From contig NZ_CP034842.1 in NCBI RefSeq assembly GCF_004006635.1, positions 2,046,001-2,110,000 of the forward strand: a DNA stretch of 64,000 bases, given 5' to 3'. Both the position numbers and the translations under genes were made by a program. Positions 52,441 through 62,614 of the stretch are shown piece after piece; the first letter of the stretch is position 1, and each line of letters opens with the position of its first letter. The DNA is from Fusobacterium necrophorum subsp. necrophorum (GTDB lineage: Bacteria; Fusobacteriota; Fusobacteriia; Fusobacteriales; Fusobacteriaceae). The notes beneath the pieces were generated by a model. The model worked only from the letters and a program-made list of their open reading frames with translations. It did no database searches and was not told the origin of the DNA.

Positions 52441-53346
52441 ATGTATTCCAAAAGAGAGTTATTGTTATTTTCAATCCTACAGACATATTCTGAGGGAAGA
52501 TATGCAAATATGTTACAAAGACTTTTTTCTTCCTCCAAAGATAGAAGGGATAGTTATTTTTTAGATTCTTTTTTAGGGAAAGATGCCTTTATGCAAGAAG
52601 AGAAAAAGAAGCTTGCTTTTTTATGGGAAGAGAATAGGAAGCAAGAACTGGAAGAAGAAATTAGAAAAGTAGAAGAAACTTGTCATAAAAATGGAATTCA
52701 GCTTTTGTTTTATGGAGAAGAGAAATATCCCAGCCTCTTAAAAGAGATTAAAAATCCTCCCTATGTACTCTATATTAGAGGAAAGTTTCCTAGTGAAGAA
52801 ACTTTACATGGAGCTTATGCTCTTATTGGGACTAGAGACTGTAGTGCGAAGGGAAAGGAATTTGCGAAAAGGGCAGGGCAATATTTCAAAAAGAAACAAA
52901 TCTACAATATCAGCGGTTTGGCAAGAGGAATTGACAGCATAGGACATATGGAAACTTTGGGGCAAACAGGAGCTATTTTGGGGCAGGGATTGGCGACTGA
53001 AATATATCCGAAAGAAAACGGATATCTGGCGTCTCGAATTTTAGATACAGGAGGGTTTTTACTCTCAGAATTACCTCCTTTTGCACCGGTTTCCGTACAA
53101 CATTTGATTCAACGAAATCGTTTGCAAACGGCTTTGACTTCCGGGATTGTCCTTGCAGAAGTTGCATTACAGGGAGGAAGCATGCATACCTTTCAATTTG
53201 CAAAAGAACAGGGCAAGAAGATCTATGTGGCTTCTTTTAATCAGGACTTCATCCGGAAGTATTATAAAGAAGTGATTGTTTTAGAAAATATTTATCAGTT
53301 TGAAAAAAAACAAAAAGAGGGGCTGGAACAAAAAAGTTTATTTTAA
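52441..53346 (+). CDS. dprA: DNA-processing protein DprA
   Basis: The 301-residue protein loads RecA on incoming single-stranded DNA during natural transformation. The Rossmann-like DNA-binding core is visible: GIQLLFYGEEKYPSLLKEI in two pieces, ALIGTRDCSAKG, SGLARGIDSIGH, TGAILGQGLATEIYP and EVALQGGSMHTFQFAKEQGKKIY in two pieces. The N-terminus is short and the C-terminal winged helix of longer DprA proteins is missing. aaggagg precedes the start. Confidence 0.93.
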   Translation: MYSKRELLLFSILQTYSEGRYANMLQRLFSSSKDRRDSYFLDSFLGKDAFMQEEKKKLAFLWEENRKQELEEEIRKVEETCHKNGIQLLFYGEEKYPSLLKEIKNPPYVLYIRGKFPSEETLHGAYALIGTRDCSAKGKEFAKRAGQYFKKKQIYNISGLARGIDSIGHMETLGQTGAILGQGLATEIYPKENGYLASRILDTGGFLLSELPPFAPVSVQHLIQRNRLQTALTSGIVLAEVALQGGSMHTFQFAKEQGKKIYVASFNQDFIRKYYKEVIVLENIYQFEKKQKEGLEQKSLF

Positions 53347-53364
53347 AGAAGAAGGAAACATAAT

Positions 53365-55140
53365 ATGGAAAAAGAGGCGAGAAAATTATTGCAGGATATA
53401 TATGGCCATCGAAACTTTCGAACAGGGCAGAAAATAATTTTGGATTCTGTTTTTCAAGGAAAAGAAGTTTTGGGAATTTTAACGACAGGTGGAGGGAAAT
53501 CGATCTGTTATCAAATTCCTGCTCTTTTGTTTGAGGGACTGACTTTAGTCATCTCTCCCTTGATTTCTCTGATGAAAGATCAAGTGGATGCTTTGAAAAT
53601 GGTAGGCGTGAAATCAGCTTTTTTAAATTCTACCTTAAAGCCGGAAGAATATCGACGCTTGGTGGGAAAGATTATTCGAGGAGAGATTAAAATTTTGTAT
53701 GTGGCTCCCGAAAGACTTTTGAATGAGAACTTCGTAACACTGATGCAAAAAATAAAAATTTCTCTGTTGGCGGTGGATGAGGCTCATTGTATCTCACAGT
53801 GGGGACATGACTTTCGAAAGTCCTATTTGGGAATTCCAAGTTTTATCAGAAAACTGCGACAGAGAGTACAAGTTCTGGCACTCACGGCGACAGCAACTCC
53901 AAGGGTGCAGGAGGACATCTTGGAGAAATTAAATATTCCGAATGCCTTTATTTATCAGGGAAGCTTCAATCGAAAAAATTTATATTTTCGTGTCGAGAGA
54001 GGGAAAGTTCCAGAGGCATATGTCGCAGAATATTTAGAGAAATCACAGGGAGAAGCCGGGATCGTCTATTGTTCCACTCGGAAATCTGTGGACAGTATGT
54101 ACAGCTATTTAAAAGAGATTCGTGGATATTCTGTTGGAAAATATCATGGGGGAATGGAAAAACAGGAGAGAGAAGAAAGTCAAAATGATTTTTTGCAAGA
54201 TAAACTTCAAGTGATGGTAGCAACCAATGCATTTGGAATGGGAATTGACAAATCCAATGTTCGCTTTGTGATACATGCAAATTTACCGGGAGATTTGGAG
54301 AGTTATTATCAGGAAGCCGGAAGAGCCGGACGAGATGGAGGACAAGCAGAGGCAGTTTTATTATATCAGGAAGAGGACATTGCAACCCAAAGATTTTTTA
54401 TCGAAAAAAACGAAGAGATGGAAGAAGACTTTAAAAAAGAAAAACTACATAAATTGGATAAAATGATAGAATATGCGGAGCTGGAATCCTGTTATCGAGA
54501 ATTTATTTTATCCTATTTCGGAGAGGCAAGAGTCAAAAATTATTGTGGCTTTTGTGGAAATTGTAGAAAACAAAAAGATGTACAGGATTTCAGTTTGGAA
54601 GCAAAAAAAATTCTTTCCTGCATTGGCAGAGCGAAAGAAAATATCGGTCAATCCACAGTCGCCAATATTTTATTGGGAAAAGCGGATAGTAAGATGAAAT
54701 ACAAAGGTTTGGACAAGCTTTCTACCTTCGGAATTATGAAAGAAAAAGAAATTGCTTGGTTGGAAGACTTCATTCATTATTTGCTGGCGGAAGGCTATAT
54801 GGCACAAACAGCCGGAAGTTTTCCTGTTTTGAAATTAAACTCACAGAGTTGGGAGATTTTACAGGATAGGAGAAAAGTTTTGAGAAAGGAAGAAGAAGAG
54901 GTTCGTTTTTCTATGCGAAGAAACCCTCTTTTTCGAAAATTACTTCGTCTACGATTGGAAATTGCCGAACGAGAAAAAGTGGCACCCTATATTATTTTTT
55001 CAGATTTGACCTTATGGGAATTTTCACAATTTCGTCCAAGAACAAAATATGATATGATGAAAATTCAGGGGGTTGGAAATCAAAAATTTTCTCAGTATGG
55101 AGAAGAATTTTTAGCATGTATTTTACAGGAAGAGGAGTGA
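53365..55140 (+). CDS. recQ: ATP-dependent DNA helicase RecQ
   Basis: The 591-residue 3'-5' helicase acts in recombination and repair. TTGGGKSICYQIPALL (Walker A), VDEAHCISQWGHDFR (DEAH box), ALTATATPRVQED, and QEAGRAGRDGG (motif VI) are present, followed by the RQC zinc cysteines (CYREFILSYF, CGFCGNC), a winged helix and a C-terminal HRDC domain (PYIIFSDLTLWEFSQF). It follows dprA by 18 bases. Confidence 0.96.
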   Translation: MEKEARKLLQDIYGHRNFRTGQKIILDSVFQGKEVLGILTTGGGKSICYQIPALLFEGLTLVISPLISLMKDQVDALKMVGVKSAFLNSTLKPEEYRRLVGKIIRGEIKILYVAPERLLNENFVTLMQKIKISLLAVDEAHCISQWGHDFRKSYLGIPSFIRKLRQRVQVLALTATATPRVQEDILEKLNIPNAFIYQGSFNRKNLYFRVERGKVPEAYVAEYLEKSQGEAGIVYCSTRKSVDSMYSYLKEIRGYSVGKYHGGMEKQEREESQNDFLQDKLQVMVATNAFGMGIDKSNVRFVIHANLPGDLESYYQEAGRAGRDGGQAEAVLLYQEEDIATQRFFIEKNEEMEEDFKKEKLHKLDKMIEYAELESCYREFILSYFGEARVKNYCGFCGNCRKQKDVQDFSLEAKKILSCIGRAKENIGQSTVANILLGKADSKMKYKGLDKLSTFGIMKEKEIAWLEDFIHYLLAEGYMAQTAGSFPVLKLNSQSWEILQDRRKVLRKEEEEVRFSMRRNPLFRKLLRLRLEIAEREKVAPYIIFSDLTLWEFSQFRPRTKYDMMKIQGVGNQKFSQYGEEFLACILQEEE

Positions 55141-55142
55141 AC

Positions 55143-56312
55143 ATGATAGAATTTTTTATTGCGAAGAAACACATAGTGGAACGAAAAAAACAAAGTTTTA
55201 TTTCCGTACTGGGAGTTTTTATTGGAGTAACGGTGTTGACTGTTTCCATAGGAATTTCAAACGGTTTAGACAAAAATATGATTCAGAGTATTCTATCTTT
55301 AACCAGCCATATTCTGGTAAGTGACAGTACAAATCAGGAAATAACCGATTATGAAGAGATATCGGAAAAAATCGATCAAATAAAAGGAGTCAAGGGAAGT
55401 ATTCCTATGATTGCAACACAGGCTATCATCAAGTATCATGGAGTTTTTGGAAGTTATACTTCCGGAGTGAAAGTGGAAGCCTATGATTTGGAAAAGGCGG
55501 AAAAGGCTTTGGAGCTGTCTTCCATGCTCAAAGAAGGAAAGATAGAAGCCGGTAAAAAAAATGGGATTTATGTCGGGAAGGAACTGGCTGATTCGACAGG
55601 AATGAAAATTGGAGACGAAATTACAATGATTTCTGCGGAAAATACGGAAATTCCACTCCAAATTGCAGGAGTTTTTCAAAGCGGCTTTTATGAATATGAT
55701 GTAAATTTGGTGTTAATTCCATTGGAAATGGCACAATATATGTCTTATCGAGGGAGAGTGGCGGATAAAATTAATGTTCGTTTACAAAATCCTTATGATG
55801 CTCCTAAAGCGGCAGAAGAAATTTCTCAGAAATTTGGAATGATGACAATGACTTGGGGTACTATGAATCGTAATTTATTATCTGCTCTTTCTTTGGAGAA
55901 AACAGTCATGATTTTAGTGTTTTCTTTGATTGTGATCATTGCCGGTTTTGTTGTTTGGGTTACTTTAAACACTTTGGTAAGAGAAAAGGTAAAAGATATA
56001 GGGATTCTTCGTTCTATGGGTTTTTCAAGAAAGAACATTATGGGAATTTTCTTAATTCAAGGTTTGATCTTGGGAATGGCAGGCATTCTTTTAGGAGTAT
56101 GTGCTTCGATGGGAATTTTGTGGTATTTGAAAAATTATAGTTTGGCTTTTGTGACCTCTATTTATTATTTAACCAAGATTCCGATTGAAATTTCCGGAAA
56201 AGAAATTGCTATTATCGTGGGAGCCAATATCGTGATTATTTTCATTTCCAGTATTTTTCCTGCTTATCGAGCATCAACAATGGAAAGTGTGGAGGCGTTA
56301 AGACATGAGTAA
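55143..56312 (+). CDS. LolC/LolE-type lipoprotein-releasing permease
   Basis: The 389-residue permease has the MacB/LolE layout: an N-terminal helix ([24 protein letters not shown] in two pieces), a large periplasmic domain to about residue 250, and three C-terminal helices with [21 protein letters not shown], the coupling motif. It would pass lipoproteins from the inner membrane to a carrier. Only one permease gene is present, so a homodimer with LolD is likely. I chose the ATG at 55143, after the recQ stop. Confidence 0.82.
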   Translation: MIEFFIAKKHIVERKKQSFISVLGVFIGVTVLTVSIGISNGLDKNMIQSILSLTSHILVSDSTNQEITDYEEISEKIDQIKGVKGSIPMIATQAIIKYHGVFGSYTSGVKVEAYDLEKAEKALELSSMLKEGKIEAGKKNGIYVGKELADSTGMKIGDEITMISAENTEIPLQIAGVFQSGFYEYDVNLVLIPLEMAQYMSYRGRVADKINVRLQNPYDAPKAAEEISQKFGMMTMTWGTMNRNLLSALSLEKTVMILVFSLIVIIAGFVVWVTLNTLVREKVKDIGILRSMGFSRKNIMGIFLIQGLILGMAGILLGVCASMGILWYLKNYSLAFVTSIYYLTKIPIEISGKEIAIIVGANIVIIFISSIFPAYRASTMESVEALRHE

Positions 56313-56988
56313 TTTCATTTTAGAGTTAAAACATTTAGAAAAATATTATCAGGAAACAGGAACGGAGTTACATATTATTCGCGATTTAAGTTTTAATATT
56401 GAAAAAGGAGAATTTGTAACAATCTTAGGAAGATCAGGTTCCGGGAAATCCACTCTTTTGAATTTAATCGGACTCTTAGATAAGGCGGATAGTGGAGAGA
56501 TTATTTTGGGAGGAAAACAACTTTCTGAAATGGGGGAAGCGGAAAAAAATCAACTTCGAAATGAATTTTTAGGCTTTGTCTTTCAATTTCATTATTTGTT
56601 ACCGGAATTTACGGCTTTAGAGAATGTCATGTTGCCGGCGATGTTGGCTAAGAAGGTAAAAAAAGGAGAGATTGAAGCAAGAGCGGTGGAACTTTTAGAT
56701 TCCGTCGGTTTGGGAGAAAGACTGAAACATAAGCCGAATCAATTATCCGGTGGAGAAAAACAAAGAGTGGCGATTGCAAGAGCTTTAATCAATCAACCGA
56801 AACTTTTGTTGGCGGATGAACCGACAGGAAATTTGGACGAGGAAACGAGTGAAACTATTTTTAATATTTTTAAAGAAATTAATGAAAAATATGGGCAAAC
56901 CATTATTGTTGTGACACATTCGAAAGAACTTGCAAAGATTTCTTCTCGTCAAATTTATTTAAAAAAAGGGATGTTGGAAGAAATTTAA
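56305..56988 (+). CDS. LolD-type ABC ATPase
   Basis: The 227-residue ATPase powers the preceding permease. Walker A ([15 protein letters not shown]), the Q-loop ([12 protein letters not shown]), the ABC signature ([16 protein letters not shown]), Walker B ([12 protein letters not shown]) and the switch histidine (VVTHS) are complete. The [16 protein letters not shown] segment is typical of LolD. It overlaps the permease gene by 8 bases. Confidence 0.88.
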   Translation: MSNFILELKHLEKYYQETGTELHIIRDLSFNIEKGEFVTILGRSGSGKSTLLNLIGLLDKADSGEIILGGKQLSEMGEAEKNQLRNEFLGFVFQFHYLLPEFTALENVMLPAMLAKKVKKGEIEARAVELLDSVGLGERLKHKPNQLSGGEKQRVAIARALINQPKLLLADEPTGNLDEETSETIFNIFKEINEKYGQTIIVVTHSKELAKISSRQIYLKKGMLEEI

Positions 56989-57019
56989 AATAGTACTGGA
57001 AAAAAGAAATGTTACGGGG

Positions 57020-57025
57020 TATAAT
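57020..57025 (+). promoter_or_regulatory. Possible -10 element for hpf
   Basis: TATAAT lies 40 bases before hpf with a GGGG just upstream and only a weak -35-like TGGAAA at proper spacing. It would be an extended or weak promoter. Confidence 0.4.
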
Positions 57026-57064
57026 GATAGTAACAAAAGGTTTACAAGAAAAGGATGTGATATT

Positions 57065-57607
57065 ATGAAATTATCAATTCAAGGAAAACGATTAGTATTA
57101 ACAGATGCAATCAAGGCTTATGCAGAACGAAAGTTTGAAAAAGTAGAGAAGTTTCATGATGGAATTTTAGAGATTAATGTCACCTTATCAGCTGTGAAAT
57201 TAAAAACAGGAAATTATCACAGTGCAGAAGTATTGGCTTATTTGAGCGGAAAAACATTGAAGGCAACTTCTACTGAAGAAGATTTATATTTCGCCATTGA
57301 TCAAGCGGCAGATGCTTTGGAAGTTCAATTAAAAAAGCATAAGGATAAAAACAAACGAGCAAATTCTCAAAAGGGAGGAAAAAGTTGGAAATTTGATCCG
57401 GAAAGCGGTATCGTGACAAATCAAGAAGAAAGACGAATGGTAAAAGTAATGTTGCCAAAAAAACCGATGAATATGGAAGAAGCCTTATTGCAACTTGAGG
57501 TTTTGGATAAACAATTCTTTGCTTTCAAGTCTTTGGAAACAGGAAAAATGTCTATCGTTTATAAGAGAAAAGATGGAGATTATGGATATATTATAGACGA
57601 GGAATAG
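57065..57607 (+). CDS. hpf: Ribosome hibernation promoting factor, long form
   Basis: The 180-residue protein has an N-terminal HPF/RaiA domain that binds the ribosome (IQGKRLVLTDAIKAYAERKFEKVEKF in two pieces) and a C-terminal dimer domain (KVMLPKKPMNMEEALLQLEVLDKQFFAF in two pieces). Long HPF pairs 70S ribosomes into 100S dimers in resting cells. It is transcribed alone. Confidence 0.94.
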   Translation: MKLSIQGKRLVLTDAIKAYAERKFEKVEKFHDGILEINVTLSAVKLKTGNYHSAEVLAYLSGKTLKATSTEEDLYFAIDQAADALEVQLKKHKDKNKRANSQKGGKSWKFDPESGIVTNQEERRMVKVMLPKKPMNMEEALLQLEVLDKQFFAFKSLETGKMSIVYKRKDGDYGYIIDEE

Positions 57608-57648
57608 TTTTTATCTGGAAAACAATAGTATAAAATTAATCTCTGCAA

Positions 57649-57684
57649 GAGCATTTATCATAGAAAAGATAGATGCTCCTTTTT
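57649..57684 (+). terminator. Intrinsic terminator after hpf
   Basis: GAGCATTTATC (57649-57659) pairs with GATAGATGCTC (57668-57678) with one wobble, followed by C and TTTTT. Confidence 0.75.
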
Positions 57685-57703
57685 ATAATATCTATCATAT
57701 TTC

Positions 57704-57732
57704 TTGTGTTTTACAGTAAAAATTGATATAAT
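57704..57732 (+). promoter_or_regulatory. Promoter of the 67-aa gene and tex
   Basis: TTGTGT (57704-57709), 17 bases, TATAAT (57727-57732), 48 bases before the small gene. Confidence 0.6.
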
Positions 57733-57779
57733 TGAAAGATAAGTTAAAGAAATAATCGGACACTAAGGAGGGAATAAAT

Positions 57780-57983
57780 ATGAATTGGGAAGAAACCAAA
57801 AAGGTTTTACAAGAGAAAGAATTCGGTCAAAAGAAAAAATCTAAAATTGATGATAATCCAACTTCTATCAATACCGTGAATGGAATTCCTTTTTCTAAAT
57901 GGGTTACACTGCATACAGAAGAAGAAATTATCACTTTATTACTCTCATTGGGAAATCGACGAGATCTTTCTATTTTTGATTAA
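57780..57983 (+). CDS. 67-residue protein of unknown function
   Basis: The gene has its own promoter and a strong ribosome binding site (aaggaggg). The protein has a Lys/Glu-rich N-terminal half and a C-terminal half with the sequence NGIPFSKWVTLHTEEEI followed by a hydrophobic turn, and no membrane helix or known domain that I recognise. It precedes tex in the same direction with no terminator between, so the two may be co-transcribed. Confidence 0.7.
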   Translation: MNWEETKKVLQEKEFGQKKKSKIDDNPTSINTVNGIPFSKWVTLHTEEEIITLLLSLGNRRDLSIFD

Positions 57984-58024
57984 GATGTATAGTAGAAAAT
58001 ATAATAACTTTGGGAGAACAAACA

Positions 58025-60196
58025 ATGAATAATATTTTTAGTAAAGTTGCAAAAGAACTTTCTCTTCAAGAAAATCAAGTGGAAAGTACAGTAAAATTAT
58101 TGGATGAGGGGGCAACGGTACCCTTTATCTCAAGATACCGAAAAGAAATCACAGGAAATTTGGACGAAGTGCAAATTACAATCATTTTAGAAAAGGTTCA
58201 ATATTTGAGAAATTTAGAGAAAAGAAAAGAAGAAGTTCTACGCTTGATAGAAGAACAAGGAAAACTAACCGAAGAATTGGTACAGGCGATTGGAGCGGCG
58301 GAAAAATTACAAGAAGTGGAAGATATTTATTTTCCTTATCGAAAGAAAAAGAAAACCAAAGCGGACATAGCGATGGAAAAAGGCTTGGAAGCTTTGGCGG
58401 ATTTTTTTCTTGTGGCTCATAATGTTGAAGAAATAGAAGGGAAGGCGGAAGAATTTCTGACAGAAGAAGTGCCAAATATAGAAGAGGCTATCGAGGGAGC
58501 AACGTTAATTTGGGCACAACGAATTTCCGAAAAGGCGGAATACCGAGAAAGAATTCGAGAAATTTTACTGAAGTACGGTCAAATGGGTTCCAAAGAATCC
58601 AGAAAAGCAAAGGAATTGGATGAAAAGGGAGTGTATCAAGATTATTATGACTATACGGAAGCTTTGTCAAAAATTCCTTCTCATAGGATTTTAGCGGTCA
58701 ATCGTGGAGAAAAAGAGGGAATCTTATCAGTAAGTTTATTCTTGGAAGAAAAAGAAAAAAAACATGTGGACAATTTGCTCTTGAGGAGTTTTAGCAAAGA
58801 AGAAGCTTTACAGGAGTTGTTTGTCGGTGTTGTTCATGATTCTTTTGATCGTTTATTATTTCCGTCTGTAGAAAGAGAAGTGCGAAATATTTTGACAGAC
58901 AAGGCAGAAGAGGACGCAATATTGGTGTTTCGAGAAAATTTAAAAAATTTACTCTTACAAGCTCCCTTGCATGAAAAAACAATTTTAGCCTTGGATCCGG
59001 GATATCGAACCGGATGTAAGGTTGTTATCTTGGATAAGCATGGTTTTTATCAAGAAAATGATGTTTTTTTCTTGGTGGAAGGGATGCACCATGAAAAGCA
59101 ATTGGAGACTGCTCGAAAGAAAGTGCTGCACTATATTAAAAAGTATGGAATTGATTTGGTGGTCATTGGGAACGGAACAGCTTCTCGAGAAACCGAGTCC
59201 TTCATCGCAAAATTGATACGGGAAGAAAATGTAACAATAAACTATTTGATTGCAAATGAAGCGGGAGCTTCCGTGTATTCCGCTTCAAAATTGGCAGCAG
59301 AAGAATTTCCGGATTTGGATGTGACTGTTCGTGGAGCTATTTCCATCGGACGAAGAATTCAAGATCCTTTGGCGGAACTTGTCAAAATTGATCCGAAATC
59401 CATTGGGGTAGGAATGTATCAGCATGATGTCAATCAGGGACGATTGGACGAGTCTTTGGATCAGGTCATCACAACGGTAGTGAACAGTGTGGGAGCAAAT
59501 TTAAATACGGCATCATGGGCTTTGCTATCTCATATTTCAGGGATTAAAAAGAGCGTTGCTAAAAATATTGTGGACTATCGAAAGGAACATGGAAATTTTA
59601 CTAAACGGGAAACTTTGTTAAAAGTAAAGGGCTTGGGTCCGAAAGCCTATGAACAAATGGCAGGATTTCTAGTTATTCCGGAGGGAGAAAATATTTTAGA
59701 TAATACGATTATTCACCCGGAATCTTATCACATTGCGGAAAAAATGTTAGAAGAAATTGGATGTACTTTAGAAGAATATGATAAAAAATTGGCGGAAACT
59801 CGTGAGAAATTAAAAAGTCTCAAAGTAGAGAAATTTGCGGAAAAATATGACTTCGGTTTAGAAACTTGTAAAGATGTGTACGAAGCTCTACGAAAAGACA
59901 GACGGGATCCGAGAGAGAATTTTCAAAAACCGCTTTTAAAGTCTGATATTTTAAGTATTGATCATTTAAGCGTGGGAATGGAATTGGAGGGAACGGTTCG
60001 AAATGTCGTAAAGTTTGGAGCCTTTGTGGATATTGGTTTGAAAAATGATGCTTTACTTCATATTTCCTCCATTTCAGATGAGTTTGTAAGTGATCCGAGC
60101 AAAGTATTGTCGGTAGGACAAATTATTAAGGTAAGAATCAAAGAAATTGATAAAGAAAGAGGAAGAGTTGGATTAACACGAAAAAAGGAGTTATAG
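58025..60196 (+). CDS. tex: Tex-family RNA-binding transcription accessory protein
   Basis: The 723-residue protein has the Tex layout: N-terminal helical domain (VPFISRYRKEITGNLDEVQI in two pieces), a YqgF-like nuclease fold (ILALDPGYRTGCKVVILD), a helix-hairpin-helix region (LLKVKGLGPKAYEQMAGFL) and a C-terminal S1 domain (GMELEGTVRNVVKFGAFVDIG in two pieces). Tex binds RNA and affects transcription. I chose the ATG at 58025 with gggag nine bases upstream. The sensor kinase gene follows directly. Confidence 0.94.
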   Translation: MNNIFSKVAKELSLQENQVESTVKLLDEGATVPFISRYRKEITGNLDEVQITIILEKVQYLRNLEKRKEEVLRLIEEQGKLTEELVQAIGAAEKLQEVEDIYFPYRKKKKTKADIAMEKGLEALADFFLVAHNVEEIEGKAEEFLTEEVPNIEEAIEGATLIWAQRISEKAEYRERIREILLKYGQMGSKESRKAKELDEKGVYQDYYDYTEALSKIPSHRILAVNRGEKEGILSVSLFLEEKEKKHVDNLLLRSFSKEEALQELFVGVVHDSFDRLLFPSVEREVRNILTDKAEEDAILVFRENLKNLLLQAPLHEKTILALDPGYRTGCKVVILDKHGFYQENDVFFLVEGMHHEKQLETARKKVLHYIKKYGIDLVVIGNGTASRETESFIAKLIREENVTINYLIANEAGASVYSASKLAAEEFPDLDVTVRGAISIGRRIQDPLAELVKIDPKSIGVGMYQHDVNQGRLDESLDQVITTVVNSVGANLNTASWALLSHISGIKKSVAKNIVDYRKEHGNFTKRETLLKVKGLGPKAYEQMAGFLVIPEGENILDNTIIHPESYHIAEKMLEEIGCTLEEYDKKLAETREKLKSLKVEKFAEKYDFGLETCKDVYEALRKDRRDPRENFQKPLLKSDILSIDHLSVGMELEGTVRNVVKFGAFVDIGLKNDALLHISSISDEFVSDPSKVLSVGQIIKVRIKEIDKERGRVGLTRKKEL

Positions 60197-62614
60197 ATGC
60201 AAATAAAAAGAGATTCTCTTTTGCTACGAATTATATTCTATAATGATATTGCCATTATTTTTACTTCCTTAGCTTTGGCTCTTGTATTCAGTTTAATGGT
60301 ATTCAGCAGCATGGAGCAAAGACTTGCCGATACCGCAAGAGAAAAGGTATTTCTTTTGTACAAAGCCTATTTAATGGAGGCAAAAGATAGTCGTGAAACA
60401 TTTCGCATGGTAACAAATTCTGTATTTCAATTGGCAGGAACAGGGATTATAAAAAATAATCGAGTATATTATGATCAGATTGCAAAAAATATCAGCCATG
60501 AGTTGATGAAACATTCGTATGAAACCTATTCCAATAGTTTCGTTACTTTGGTCAATGCAGAGGGAATTCTTTTGGGGAGCAATCGTTCTGAACGCCATTA
60601 CCAGATGTTAGGAAAAAGTTTTATACAGGAATGGGAAAATTCCAAATACGATAGAAAGGACATTTTCTTTTATAAGAAAGATAAGCAGCTTTTTTTTCGA
60701 TTTATTCAAAGTTTTTATGAGGCTCAACTTCATGATAATGTTTTTGTGATTTTAGATTTACCGGTGTCTTCCTATTCCATTGGGAATTTACGAGAATTTA
60801 TAGGAATGAACGAAGAAGATAAGATTTTGATTTCCGTGGCAGGACATTATCAATATGGAGATTTGGACTACGAAACAGGAGGAGAATTGCTGGATTCTTT
60901 CCAAATTACTCGTTTTGCTCCGGAAGGATTTGAGTATTTTTTCAATCAAAAAGAGATTAACAAGCATGCCTATTATATGGCTTTTTATAAATTGCGAGAT
61001 ATCAATGCAAAGTATATTGCCAGTCTTGGAGTGGCTATCTCAAAAGAGAAATTTTTAACGACGAAGTATATGATGTCCGCTTTGATGATTTTTATGGTTT
61101 CTATTTTAATCGTGATCAGTACGACAGTTTGTACTAAACTATTTGCCAAATTATTACAACCTCTAACGGCTGTTTTGGATGCTGTCTATGACATTGGGAG
61201 AGGAAATTATAAAATCAATTTGGAAGAGGATGCGGTATATGAAATTCGGAATTTATCCAATGCTATGGAAAAATTGGCAAGAAATATTTCCTTGAAAGAA
61301 AATCAGTTGAAGTTACACAATGATTCTTTGGAGAAAAACTTAAACCGAATTGATGCCATTCAGAAGATTTTAATGGGAGTAAATTTGGAGCAGGATTTTC
61401 GTGTTGGAATGAAAGGATTTTTATCCGCCTTGACCTCAGAGGCAGGTTTGGGATATAGTCGAGCCATTTATTTGGAATATGATAGGGAAAAAAATATATT
61501 ACAGGCGAAAAATTTTGCTTTAAATAGTAGTTTAGTTGCAGAATGTTTAGAGGATAGAGAAAAATTGAAAGTGTTTTCCTTTCAGCTACACGAAATGGAT
61601 AAGATTTTGCCTCTCTTAAAAGTTTCCTGTGATAGTGGCAATTATTTAGGAAAGAGCTTAAATGAAAATAGAATTTTATATGAAAATGATAAGGCATATC
61701 GTTTTCCATTCGGAAATGATTTATTCCACAGCTTAGGAATCAGTCATTTCATTATTTTGCCTTTATATCGGAGTGAAAATGTCAAGTCCTGTATTTTGAT
61801 TGATTATTACATTCGAGAGCGAGAAATTACGCAGGAAGAAATTGAATTGCTCACTCTCTTATTGCTAAATTTGAATATCCAATTGAAGAATAAAGAGGCG
61901 GAAGATCGAAAATTACATTTGGAACGTACTTCTACGATGGAAAAAATGAGTGTGCATTTTATGAAAGGACGAGAAAAGTTGTTCTCTCGAATTGAGAGCT
62001 TAGTTGACAAAGTGGAAAAGAATGATTATAATAAAAAAATTACTTTAGAAGAAATAGAAAGGTTAAAAAAAGACTTTCATAAGATAAAATTTGACCATGC
62101 TATTTTGGAAGAATATTCTAATTTTTCGAAAAAGCATTTCGAGATGATTTCCGTGGAAGAATTTATGAAAGAGTTGTCAAACTATGTAGAACCTTATATG
62201 AATAAATATGAGATTAACTTCTCTCAATTTATTAGTTGCAGCGGATATTTTTATGCTGATAAGAGTAAATTATTGAAAGCTTTGATTGAACTTTTAAAAA
62301 ATTCTTCGGAAGCGATTTTAACTCGAAATCGTTTAGATAAAAAAATCAATATTGTGGCAATTGAAGATAAAAAATCCAACCAAATTTTAATCAATATTAT
62401 GGATAATGGGATTGGAATGTATCCGGAGCAGGTAAAGGAAATCAATAAGGCGCTGGAAAGTTATCGTGAAACCACGGCAATGGGTCTGGGTCTTGCCATT
62501 GTATCTATGGTCGTTCATGAACATAAGGGAAGTATTTCTTTGACTTCCAAATTAGATGAGGGAACAGATGTTAAAATTATTTTAAATATATACAAGGGGG
62601 AACAATATGAGTGA
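60197..62614 (+). CDS. Sensor histidine kinase with HAMP and GAF-like domains, orphan
   Basis: The 805-residue membrane kinase has an N-terminal helix (residues about 9-36), a large extracytoplasmic sensor to about residue 288, a second helix, a HAMP linker ([20 protein letters not shown]), a GAF-like region and a HATPase domain ([24 protein letters not shown]). The phosphoacceptor region is unusual: His587 is followed by Phe instead of the usual Glu/Asp. No response regulator is adjacent. It starts right at the tex stop and overlaps ileS by 8 bases. The signal it senses is unknown. Confidence 0.82.
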   Translation: MQIKRDSLLLRIIFYNDIAIIFTSLALALVFSLMVFSSMEQRLADTAREKVFLLYKAYLMEAKDSRETFRMVTNSVFQLAGTGIIKNNRVYYDQIAKNISHELMKHSYETYSNSFVTLVNAEGILLGSNRSERHYQMLGKSFIQEWENSKYDRKDIFFYKKDKQLFFRFIQSFYEAQLHDNVFVILDLPVSSYSIGNLREFIGMNEEDKILISVAGHYQYGDLDYETGGELLDSFQITRFAPEGFEYFFNQKEINKHAYYMAFYKLRDINAKYIASLGVAISKEKFLTTKYMMSALMIFMVSILIVISTTVCTKLFAKLLQPLTAVLDAVYDIGRGNYKINLEEDAVYEIRNLSNAMEKLARNISLKENQLKLHNDSLEKNLNRIDAIQKILMGVNLEQDFRVGMKGFLSALTSEAGLGYSRAIYLEYDREKNILQAKNFALNSSLVAECLEDREKLKVFSFQLHEMDKILPLLKVSCDSGNYLGKSLNENRILYENDKAYRFPFGNDLFHSLGISHFIILPLYRSENVKSCILIDYYIREREITQEEIELLTLLLLNLNIQLKNKEAEDRKLHLERTSTMEKMSVHFMKGREKLFSRIESLVDKVEKNDYNKKITLEEIERLKKDFHKIKFDHAILEEYSNFSKKHFEMISVEEFMKELSNYVEPYMNKYEINFSQFISCSGYFYADKSKLLKALIELLKNSSEAILTRNRLDKKINIVAIEDKKSNQILINIMDNGIGMYPEQVKEINKALESYRETTAMGLGLAIVSMVVHEHKGSISLTSKLDEGTDVKIILNIYKGEQYE

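Noticed and set aside
52361..52564. A 67-codon frame between dnaN and dprA
   Set aside because: It runs through the terminator at 52368 and into dprA in a different frame, with no ribosome binding site.
62581..62606. T-box riboswitch before ileS
   Set aside because: ileS overlaps the sensor kinase gene by 8 bases, so there is no room for a leader.
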